DNA from: an uncultured Gluconobacter sp. | Lineage (GTDB): Bacteria > Pseudomonadota > Alphaproteobacteria > Acetobacterales > Acetobacteraceae | Length of the DNA stretch: 53,085 nucleotides | NCBI GenBank assembly: GCA_937880175.1 | Contig: CALFLO010000008.1 | Location: forward strand, 1 to 53,085 | Reading direction: 5' to 3' | Shown here: positions 27,217-34,407 of the stretch, piece by piece | Position numbering within the stretch: position 1 is the stretch's first letter | How the letters are laid out: each line of letters opens with the position of its first letter | The notes under the pieces: model-generated | What the model was told of the DNA's origin: nothing | The model's database searches: none | Seen by the model: only the letters and a program-made list of their open reading frames with translations | Program-made: the position numbers and the translations under genes

Positions 27217-27699
27217 ATGCTGAGGCTGTCAAAACTGGCCGATTACGCCACTGTCCTTCTGGTCCATCTCGGTCGTCACGAAGGACTGGCAACAGCAGCA
27301 GCCCTTGCCGTGGAAACCGGCGTTCCCGAACCCACCGTCGCCAAGCTTCTCAAAGGTCTGGCCTCCAGCGGGCTGGTCCTGTCCCATCGTGGTGCACGGG
27401 GCGGATACCGTCTCTCCAGCGCGCTTGAAACCGTGACGGTCGCCACCGTCATCGCAGCGGTGGACGGCCCGATTGCCATCACGGCCTGCTGTGACGGACG
27501 CGAGTGCGAGCACAGCTCCCTGTGCGGCCTGTCCGGGCAGTGGGATGTCGTGAACGACGCCATTCTCAAGACACTCAATAACATCACACTGGCGGATATG
27601 GGCCGTCACGCGGAGCGCCTGAACCGGCGCAGCCCCGCGCCCGCACCTGTCGCCCCCGCCGGAGCGGAGAATACCTCCGTGACCGACGCGGTCAGTTAA
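27217..27699 (+). CDS. Rrf2-family regulator of the SUF system
   Basis: 160 residues from the ATG at 27,217. Relatives start MLRLSKLADYA, so the upstream open frame is leader. A winged helix (1-80) includes PEPTVAKLLKGLASSGLV and the wing SHRGARGGYRL. A Cys cluster follows (TACCDGRECEHSSLCGLSGQW region, Cys at about residues 90, 91, 96 and 102) that very likely holds an Fe-S cluster, as in IscR and SufR-type sensors. It should sense cluster status and control the suf genes directly downstream, 12 bases after its stop. It could instead be called IscR-like, but the operon contains no isc genes. Confidence 0.9.
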   Translation: MLRLSKLADYATVLLVHLGRHEGLATAAALAVETGVPEPTVAKLLKGLASSGLVLSHRGARGGYRLSSALETVTVATVIAAVDGPIAITACCDGRECEHSSLCGLSGQWDVVNDAILKTLNNITLADMGRHAERLNRRSPAPAPVAPAGAENTSVTDAVS

Positions 27700-27711
27700 G
27701 GACAACACACC

Positions 27712-29193
27712 ATGCCAGCCGTGACGGAAACCCGCGAGACAGTCGAAAAACTCGCGAAATCCAGCTACGAATGGGGTTTCGAGACCGATATCGAAATGGA
27801 TATCGCGCCCAAGGGCCTCAACGAAGAGACGGTCCGCCTGATCTCCGAGCGCAAGGGTGAGCCACAGTGGATGCTGGACTGGCGTCTGAAGGCCTTCCGT
27901 GCGTGGCTGGAAATGGAAGAGCCGACCTGGGCTCATATCCATCACCCGCCGATCGACTATCAGGACGCGCATTACTTCGCGCAGCCCAAGAAGAAGCCCG
28001 GTCCCAAGAGCCTCGACGAAGTCGATCCCGAACTGCTCAGGACCTATGCCAAGCTGGGCATTCCCTTGCATGAGCAGGCCCTGCTCGCGGGTGTGGAAGG
28101 AGCTGAAGAGCGTCTACCCGTCGCCGTGGATGCCGTCTTTGACAGCGTGTCCGTCGCGACGACCTTCCGCAAGACGCTTGCCGAAGCCGGGGTGATTTTC
28201 TGCCCGATCTCCGATGCGATCCGTGAACATCCCGAACTGGTTCAGAAATATCTGGGCACGGTGGTTCCGGTGGCTGACAACTTCTTTGGGGCCCTGAACT
28301 CCGCCGTCTTCACGGATGGCTCGTTCGTCTACATCCCCGAGGGCGTCCGCTGCCCGATGGAACTGTCCACCTATTTCCGCATCAATGCGCGCAATACCGG
28401 GCAGTTCGAACGCACGCTGATTATCGCCGAAGACCGCGCGACCGTCTCGTATCTGGAAGGCTGCACAGCGCCGCAGCGGGACGAAAATCAGCTCCATGCG
28501 GCTGTGGTCGAACTGATCGCGATGGAAGACGCCTCGATCAAGTATTCCACCGTCCAGAACTGGTATCCGGGCGATGATGAAGGCCGTGGCGGCATCTACA
28601 ATTTCGTCACCAAGCGTGGCATCTGCCGTGGCGCAAGGTCCAAGATTTCCTGGACGCAGGTCGAGACTGGCTCTGCCATTACGTGGAAATACCCGTCCTG
28701 CGTACTGGCAGGTGAGGGATCGGTTGGCGAGTTCTATTCGGTTGCGGTGACCAACAATCACCAGCAGGCCGATACAGGCACGAAGATGATCCATCTGGCG
28801 CCGAATACGCGCTCGACGATCATCGCCAAGACCATTTCGGCCGGCAAGTCTGACAGCACCTATCGCGGTCTGGTCCGGATGCAGCCGAAGGCGCGGAATG
28901 CACGCAATTTCACGCAGTGCGACAGTCTCCTGATCGGTGATCAGTGTGGCGCGCATACGGTGCCCTATATCGAAAGCCGCAACATGACGGCGCGCGTGGA
29001 GCATGAAGCGACCACGTCAAAAATCTCTGAAGACCAGCTCTTCTACTGCCGCTCGCGCGGGCTTTCGGAAGAAGATGCAGTCGGTCTGATCGTCAATGGT
29101 TTCTGCCGCGAGGTGCTCAAGGAGCTGCCGATGGAATTCGCGGTCGAGGCGCAGAAGCTTCTGCAGATCAGCCTCGAAGGAAGTGTGGGTTAA
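27712..29193 (+). CDS. sufB: Fe-S cluster scaffold SufB
   Basis: 493 residues. SufB is the scaffold on which new Fe-S clusters are built, in a complex with SufC and SufD. Characteristic blocks include AIREHPELVQKYLGTVVP, the region of FVYIPEGVRCPMELSTYFRIN, and the C-terminal YCRSRGLSEEDAVGLIVNGF with the conserved Cys needed for cluster assembly. It begins with a short extra N-terminal stretch and SSYEWGFETDIE, as in other alphaproteobacteria. It is the first enzyme gene after the regulator, and sufC starts 1 base after its stop. Confidence 0.96.
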   Translation: MPAVTETRETVEKLAKSSYEWGFETDIEMDIAPKGLNEETVRLISERKGEPQWMLDWRLKAFRAWLEMEEPTWAHIHHPPIDYQDAHYFAQPKKKPGPKSLDEVDPELLRTYAKLGIPLHEQALLAGVEGAEERLPVAVDAVFDSVSVATTFRKTLAEAGVIFCPISDAIREHPELVQKYLGTVVPVADNFFGALNSAVFTDGSFVYIPEGVRCPMELSTYFRINARNTGQFERTLIIAEDRATVSYLEGCTAPQRDENQLHAAVVELIAMEDASIKYSTVQNWYPGDDEGRGGIYNFVTKRGICRGARSKISWTQVETGSAITWKYPSCVLAGEGSVGEFYSVAVTNNHQQADTGTKMIHLAPNTRSTIIAKTISAGKSDSTYRGLVRMQPKARNARNFTQCDSLLIGDQCGAHTVPYIESRNMTARVEHEATTSKISEDQLFYCRSRGLSEEDAVGLIVNGFCREVLKELPMEFAVEAQKLLQISLEGSVG

Positions 29194-29194
29194 T

Positions 29195-29965
29195 ATGAGC
29201 GATTTTCTGAAAATTCAGGGTCTTCAGGCCCGCATCGACGCCGACGGTACGCCCAAGGATATCCTCAAGGGCCTCGATCTCGAAGTGCCCAAGGGCGAGA
29301 TCCACGCCATCATGGGGCCGAACGGTTCGGGTAAATCCACGCTGTCTTACGTTCTCGCCGGTCGCGACGATTACGAAGTTACGGGTGGTTCCGCCACGTT
29401 CAAGGGGCAGGATCTGCTGGCCCTTGACCCGGAAGAGCGTGCCGCGCTGGGTCTGTTTCTGGCGTTCCAGTCGCCGGTCGAACTGCCGGGTGTGAACAAT
29501 GCGAACTTCCTGCGTACGGCCGTGAACGCCGTTCGCCGGGCCCGTGGTGAAGCCGAGCTGGATGCCGTGGCCTTCCTCAAGGCCGTCCGTGCCGAGACCA
29601 AGCACCTGTCCATGTCCGATGACATGCTCAAGCGTGCGGTCAATGTCGGCTTCTCGGGCGGTGAGAAGAAGCGCAACGAAGTGCTCCAGATGCGTCTGCT
29701 TCAGCCGTCCTTCGCCATCCTTGACGAGACGGACAGCGGTCTGGACATCGATGCCCTGCGCATCGTCGCCGAAGGCGTGAATTCGCTGCGTAGCCCGGAT
29801 TTCTCCGCGCTGGTCATCACGCATCACCAGCGTCTGCTTGATTATATCGTGCCGGATCGCGTGCATGTCATGGCGCATGGCCGCATCATCCATAGCGGCG
29901 GTCCCGATATCGCCAAGACGCTTGAGAAGCAGGGCTACACCCAGTTCCTCGAGGCGGCAGCGTGA
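29195..29965 (+). CDS. sufC: SUF ATPase SufC
   Basis: 256 residues from the ATG at 29,195. ABC-type ATPase motifs: GPNGSGKSTLSYVLAG (Walker A), FSGGEKKRNEVLQM (signature, in the form peculiar to SufC), AILDETDSGLDIDALR (Walker B and D loop) and ITHHQRLL (switch His). SufC binds both SufB and SufD and drives the conformational change that allows cluster assembly. It has no membrane partner. The start sits 1 base after sufB, and the stop overlaps the sufD start (GTGA). Confidence 0.96.
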   Translation: MSDFLKIQGLQARIDADGTPKDILKGLDLEVPKGEIHAIMGPNGSGKSTLSYVLAGRDDYEVTGGSATFKGQDLLALDPEERAALGLFLAFQSPVELPGVNNANFLRTAVNAVRRARGEAELDAVAFLKAVRAETKHLSMSDDMLKRAVNVGFSGGEKKRNEVLQMRLLQPSFAILDETDSGLDIDALRIVAEGVNSLRSPDFSALVITHHQRLLDYIVPDRVHVMAHGRIIHSGGPDIAKTLEKQGYTQFLEAAA

Positions 29966-31155
29966 GCGGAGCGCCAACCGTGACGCAGGACGCTCCGGCT
30001 CTGGAGGCGTTCGTTGCGCGTGCCGGCGGACAGGGCGCCGCTCTGGCTGAAACGGGGCTGCCCACGCGTCGTGTGGAAGCATGGCGTTATACCCCGTTGC
30101 GCACGATTGCGGAGACGGCCTGGCAGAAGGCTGCTTCACTGTCGTCCGAGACGGTCGGCGCGTTGTTGGACGCTCTGCCGCTGCCGGAAACTGGCGCTCG
30201 CGTGGTCTACGGCAACGGGCAGCTTCTGAGCGCGCTTTCGGCTCTCCCGGAAGCTGTTCAGCAGGCTTCGGAAAACGTCTCCCCGCTTAAAGGCGTCTTC
30301 TCTGCCACGCTGAACGCGGCGCTGGGGGCAAAAGGCCTCGACATCCGGGTTCCCGCAGGAACGGATGCCGGTCTGCTGACGCTTGTCAGCCTGTGCGATG
30401 GTCAGGACGTCTCGACGCATCTTCAGCACCGCATCGTGCTGGAAGAAGGCGCTTCTCTGACTTTGTATGATGTTGGTGCGGGAGAGGGGCGGTATATCGC
30501 CAATCCGCGTTTCGATATCGTCGTGGGCAAAGGGGCTACCCTGCGTCACGTCAAATTGCAGCGTGAGAGCCTGAGTGCCACCCATCTCGCCATCGTCTCT
30601 GTCGATGTGGCAGAAAAGAGCGAATATGACAGCTTCACCCTGAATCAGGGCGGCAGTCTCGCCCGTCATGAAGCTGTCGTGACGCTGGGTGCAGCTCATG
30701 CCATCGCGCATGTCAATGGTGTGCAGATCGTCGATGGTCAGCGTCTGAATGACTTGACCTCCATGATCCATCATGCCGCGCCCGATGGCAGTTCGCGCCA
30801 GACCGTCAAGACGGTGCTGTCCGACGCCGGGCAGGGTGTTTTCCAGGGCAAGATCCTTGTGGATCGTGTGGCCCAGAAAACCGACGGCTATCAGATGAAC
30901 CAGGCGCTACTGCTGTCTGAAAAGGCGCAGATCAACAGCAAGCCCGAGCTGGAAATCTACGCGGATGACGTCAAGTGCAGTCACGGTGCTACCGTCGGTG
31001 CACTGGATGACGAGCAGCTTTTCTATCTGCGTTCCCGGGGCGTTCCGGAAGCGGAGGCACGTGACATTCTTGTGCGCGCCTTCCTGATTGATGCACTGGA
31101 TCTGGTGACCCATGAAGGTCTTCGTGACCTGTTGCTGCGGAGCATCACGTCATGA
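29962..31155 (+). CDS. sufD: SUF scaffold partner SufD
   Basis: 397 residues with a GTG start that overlaps the sufC stop by 4 nt. The N-terminal ~100 residues are variable (GLPTRRVEAWRYTPLR is the typical early motif), followed by the parallel beta-helix core shared with SufB, and the C-terminal helical part around SHGATVGALDDEQLFYLRSRGVPEAEAR. SufD pairs with SufB on SufC2 and is involved in iron entry. It is coupled to sufS by a second 4-nt overlap. Confidence 0.95.
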   Translation: MSGAPTVTQDAPALEAFVARAGGQGAALAETGLPTRRVEAWRYTPLRTIAETAWQKAASLSSETVGALLDALPLPETGARVVYGNGQLLSALSALPEAVQQASENVSPLKGVFSATLNAALGAKGLDIRVPAGTDAGLLTLVSLCDGQDVSTHLQHRIVLEEGASLTLYDVGAGEGRYIANPRFDIVVGKGATLRHVKLQRESLSATHLAIVSVDVAEKSEYDSFTLNQGGSLARHEAVVTLGAAHAIAHVNGVQIVDGQRLNDLTSMIHHAAPDGSSRQTVKTVLSDAGQGVFQGKILVDRVAQKTDGYQMNQALLLSEKAQINSKPELEIYADDVKCSHGATVGALDDEQLFYLRSRGVPEAEARDILVRAFLIDALDLVTHEGLRDLLLRSITS

Positions 31156-32393
31156 CCGCAACTCGCAGCCGCACCGGGATGGATATGTCGGAGATCCGTG
31201 GCCATTTCCCGATCCTGAGCGAATCCGTTCATGGTCGGCCTCTGGTTTTTCTCGATAGCGCCGCTTCGTCCCAGAAGCCCGATGTCGTGATTGAAGCCAT
31301 GCGGGATGCGGCCTATCACCAGTATGCAAACATCCATCGCGGGCTGCACTGGATGAGCGAACGCACGACGGAAGCCTATGAGCGCGCCCGTCATGACGTT
31401 GCGCGCCTGCTGAATGCGCCTGACTATCGCGAGATCGTCTTTACCCGCAACAGCACCGAGGCCATCAACCTTGTGGCCCACAGCTTTGGCAGCATGCTCA
31501 AGCCCGGGCAGGCGGTCCTGATTTCGGAACTTGAACACCACGCCAATATCGTGCCCTGGCTCATGCTGCGGGACCGCGCTGGTATCGAACTGCGTGTCGC
31601 GCCCATCAGCGAGACCGGTGACATTGATCTGGACGCTTACGAAGCGCTGCTGTCGGATGGCAACGTGGCGCTCGTTGCTGTCACGCATATGTCCAACGTG
31701 CTGGGAACAATCACCCCGGCCCGGAAGCTGACGGAAATCGCCCATGCTTATGGGGCGCGTATCCTGCTGGATGGATCGCAGTCTGTGGTGCATCGCAAAA
31801 TCGATGTGCAGGATCTCGGAGCGGATTTCTTCACGTTCACCGGTCACAAGCTCTATGGCCCCACAGGCATCGGTGTGCTCTGGGGAAAGATGGAGCTTCT
31901 GGACGCCATGCCGCCTTTCATGGGGGGTGGTGACATGATCCAGAACGTCTCTTTCGAGCGTGCGACCTGGGCACATGTTCCTCATAAATTTGAGGCCGGT
32001 ACGCCCGCCATCCTTGAAACGATCGGTCTTGGGGCTGCTGTCCGCTTTGTGGAAGAGATCGGCTATGACGCCATTTCCCGCCATGAAGCCGAGCTGACCA
32101 CGTATGCCCTTGAAAAGATGCGCGGCATCAACAGCCTGCGGATCCTGGGCGAACCTGAAGAACGCGGGGGCGTGATCTCCTTCGTCATGGACGGTGCGCA
32201 CCCGCATGATCTTGCAACGTTGCTCGATCAGCTTGGAATTGCCATTCGTGCCGGACAGCACTGTGCTGAACCACTGGTGCGGCGTCTCGGCGTTCATGCC
32301 ACGGCGCGCGCCAGTTTTGGCATCTACACCACGACCGATGAAATCGATGCGCTGATCGAGGGCCTTGAACGGGCCCGGATGATGCTCACATGA
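31152..32393 (+). CDS. sufS: Cysteine desulfurase SufS
   Basis: 413 residues, ATG overlapping the sufD stop (ATGA). A PLP-dependent class V aminotransferase fold: VFTRNSTEAINLVA binds the cofactor phosphate, Lys233 in FTGHKLYGPTGIG is the PLP lysine, and Cys371 in RAGQHCAEPL is the persulfide-forming residue of group II desulfurases. It takes sulfur from cysteine and hands it to the scaffold, normally through SufE or SufU. Neither is encoded in this operon. The next gene overlaps its stop by 4 nt. Confidence 0.96.
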   Translation: MTATRSRTGMDMSEIRGHFPILSESVHGRPLVFLDSAASSQKPDVVIEAMRDAAYHQYANIHRGLHWMSERTTEAYERARHDVARLLNAPDYREIVFTRNSTEAINLVAHSFGSMLKPGQAVLISELEHHANIVPWLMLRDRAGIELRVAPISETGDIDLDAYEALLSDGNVALVAVTHMSNVLGTITPARKLTEIAHAYGARILLDGSQSVVHRKIDVQDLGADFFTFTGHKLYGPTGIGVLWGKMELLDAMPPFMGGGDMIQNVSFERATWAHVPHKFEAGTPAILETIGLGAAVRFVEEIGYDAISRHEAELTTYALEKMRGINSLRILGEPEERGGVISFVMDGAHPHDLATLLDQLGIAIRAGQHCAEPLVRRLGVHATARASFGIYTTTDEIDALIEGLERARMMLT

Positions 32394-32764
32394 GTGAAGC
32401 CATGACCGATATCACCCCTCTCGAAGAGACACCGACTGCTTCTGCTCCGGCTGTAGAAACGGCTCCCGATCAGGAAGCCGTTATTGCGGCTATCGCAACG
32501 GTGTATGATCCGGAAATTCCGGTCAACGTCTATGAACTTGGCCTGATCTACGCGATCGATCTGCATGATGATGGTCGCGTTCATATGGAAATGACGCTGA
32601 CGGCTCCGAACTGTCCCAGCGCACAGGAACTGCCTGAAATGGTCCGTGATGCCGTGTCGCATGTTCCGGGTGTCAGTCAGGCGACGATTGAGATTGTCTG
32701 GGATCCGCCGTGGGATATGAGTCGCATGAGCGACGATGCCCGCCTTGCCCTCAACATGTTCTGA
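32390..32764 (+). CDS. SufT-like DUF59/MIP18 family protein
   Basis: 124 residues from the ATG at 32,390, overlapping sufS (ATGA). After an acidic, Thr/Ala-rich tail of ~30 residues comes the MIP18/DUF59 domain: IATVYDPEIPVNVYELGLIY, the conserved TLTAPNCPSAQELP with the functional Cys, and VWDPPWDMSRMSDDARLAL at the end. SufT-type proteins help mature certain Fe-S proteins and are common in SUF operons between sufS and the A-type carrier. The function is inferred from domain and context. Confidence 0.9.
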   Translation: MSEAMTDITPLEETPTASAPAVETAPDQEAVIAAIATVYDPEIPVNVYELGLIYAIDLHDDGRVHMEMTLTAPNCPSAQELPEMVRDAVSHVPGVSQATIEIVWDPPWDMSRMSDDARLALNMF

Positions 32765-32780
32765 TCCGGAAAAAAGCATC

Positions 32781-33137
32781 ATGTCCGACGTCGCAACGCG
32801 CCGCCCGCTGCCCGCTCTCATGACCCTGTCCGATCAGGCTGCGAAACGCCTGAAATCCCTGTATGCAGGGACCCATCAGGGGCATCTCCTGCGTATCAGC
32901 GTAGGGACACGCGGGTGCTCGGGACTGTCATACGAGATGAATTTTGTGACGGCCCCCCAGCCCACCGATGAGCGGGTCGAGGATCAGGGCGTGACCTTGC
33001 TCGTGGATCGCAAGGCCACCCTGTTCCTGACGGGTACGATCATGGATTACGAGGTCAAAGACCTCGAATCCGGTTTCACATTCAGGAATCCGAATGAGAA
33101 AGGTCGTTGCGGCTGCGGCGAGAGTTTTCACGTCTGA
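32781..33137 (+). CDS. A-type Fe-S carrier protein (SufA/ErpA family)
   Basis: 118 residues from the ATG at 32,781. The three conserved Cys of HesB/IscA proteins are present: one in TRGCSGLSYEM and two in the C-terminal KGRCGCGESFHV. The beta-strand core VTLLVDRKATLFLTGTIMDYE is typical. A-type carriers receive clusters from SufBCD and pass them to target enzymes. It is the last suf gene. Its final 56 bases overlap the 3' end of the opposite-strand methyltransferase gene. Confidence 0.93.
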   Translation: MSDVATRRPLPALMTLSDQAAKRLKSLYAGTHQGHLLRISVGTRGCSGLSYEMNFVTAPQPTDERVEDQGVTLLVDRKATLFLTGTIMDYEVKDLESGFTFRNPNEKGRCGCGESFHV

Positions 33138-34407
33138 TCCGCTTGACGTCACGCGACAGCACGACCACGGCCTCGACTTCTGTGGACCACAGGAACTGGT
33201 CCACGATCGTCAGGCCAATGACTGAAAATCCTGCATTCCACAGCGCCTTGCCGTCTTTCTCAAGCGCGGCAGGGTTGCAGCTCACATAAACAATGTCCGG
33301 CACGGCCGACTTGGCCAGGGGCATGGTCTGTGCGCCTGCACCCGCGTAAGGCGGATCAAGAACAACTGCTCGCGTTGACTTCAGATCATGCGGCAGAAGC
33401 GGCTGGCGGCCCAGATCCCGATGAAATCCATCCACGCGGCGCCCACCAGCCGCTGCCTTGAGGCAGTTCGCTGCCGCCAGATTGCCCTCATAGGCCATGA
33501 CCCGACCCTTTTCCGACATCGGAAACGTCAGCGTGCCACAACCCGCAAACAGTTCGACCGTCACGTCTTTCTTGTTGAGCGACGGCAATCCATCCACGAC
33601 AGCCGTGACGATGGCTTTCTCGGCATCCGCCGCCGCCTGAAGAAAGGCGGAAGGTGGCGGGGAGACGATCACGCCACCGAAATTTTCCCGTACTGCTCCG
33701 GACTGGGCCACCGTTTCGATACCCAGATCTTTCGGGTCCTGCCAGGAAATCCGCGACAGATCATGTTCGCGCGCAAACGCGGCCAGCTTGATGCGGTCCG
33801 CACTCGTCAGTGGGGAGGACGTCTGAAGCGTCAGGTCAGGCCCACTGTCGAGCAGGTTGACCATCAGGCTTCCGCGCCCCGTCAGTGCCCCCAGGCTTCC
33901 CAGAACCTCACGCAGAGGCGCGAGAAGTTCGAAAATCGTGGGATGAAGAACCTGACATTCCGTCATGTCCACAGGATCGCCATTGCGGCGATGCAGTCCG
34001 ATGACCACTCCACCCGGGACGCGCTGGACAGCAAAATCCATCCGCCGCCGTGTTCTGGGCGTCGTCTGAAACATGCGTGCGGGAGGCAGATCCGTAAAAC
34101 CTGCCGCAGTGAGGGCCCGCGTCACGCGCCGCGATTTCCATTCCAGCAGGGCTGGCAGGGAGAGATGCTGCAACGCACAGCCGCCACAGTCTCCAAACAG
34201 GTCGCAGGGTGGCGTGACGCGCTCGGGCGAAGAGTGAACGATGTCAATCAGTTCGGGATGAGCAGGAGCAAGGCGGACCCGGACGTCTTCCCCGGGCAAC
34301 GTGCCCGGGATGAAAACGCTCTGGCCATCAAGATGCGCAACGCCGTCGCCTGCCGCACCCAGTCCTTCAATCCGGAGTTCTGCAACTCCGGTCAAGGTAT
34401 CATTCAT
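33082..34407 (-). CDS. 23S rRNA uracil-5-methyltransferase family (RlmD/RumA-like)
   Basis: 441 residues from the ATG at 34,407, chosen because it overlaps the helicase stop (ATGAATGA); an ATG at 34,428 would add 7 residues. A TRAM-like beta-barrel is followed by a Cys cluster (PPCDLFGDCGGCALQHL) typical of RumA Fe-S binding. The SAM domain has ELFAGCGTLTFPM, DPPYAGAG and the nucleophile Cys in VYVSCNPAAL. It should methylate a specific uridine in 23S rRNA, though some relatives act on tRNA. The last ~18 residues (Arg/Ser/Asn-rich) lie in the overlap with sufA and are probably not part of the fold. Confidence 0.85.
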   Translation of the reverse strand: MNDTLTGVAELRIEGLGAAGDGVAHLDGQSVFIPGTLPGEDVRVRLAPAHPELIDIVHSSPERVTPPCDLFGDCGGCALQHLSLPALLEWKSRRVTRALTAAGFTDLPPARMFQTTPRTRRRMDFAVQRVPGGVVIGLHRRNGDPVDMTECQVLHPTIFELLAPLREVLGSLGALTGRGSLMVNLLDSGPDLTLQTSSPLTSADRIKLAAFAREHDLSRISWQDPKDLGIETVAQSGAVRENFGGVIVSPPPSAFLQAAADAEKAIVTAVVDGLPSLNKKDVTVELFAGCGTLTFPMSEKGRVMAYEGNLAAANCLKAAAGGRRVDGFHRDLGRQPLLPHDLKSTRAVVLDPPYAGAGAQTMPLAKSAVPDIVYVSCNPAALEKDGKALWNAGFSVIGLTIVDQFLWSTEVEAVVVLSRDVKRIRRENSRRSRNDLSHSDS

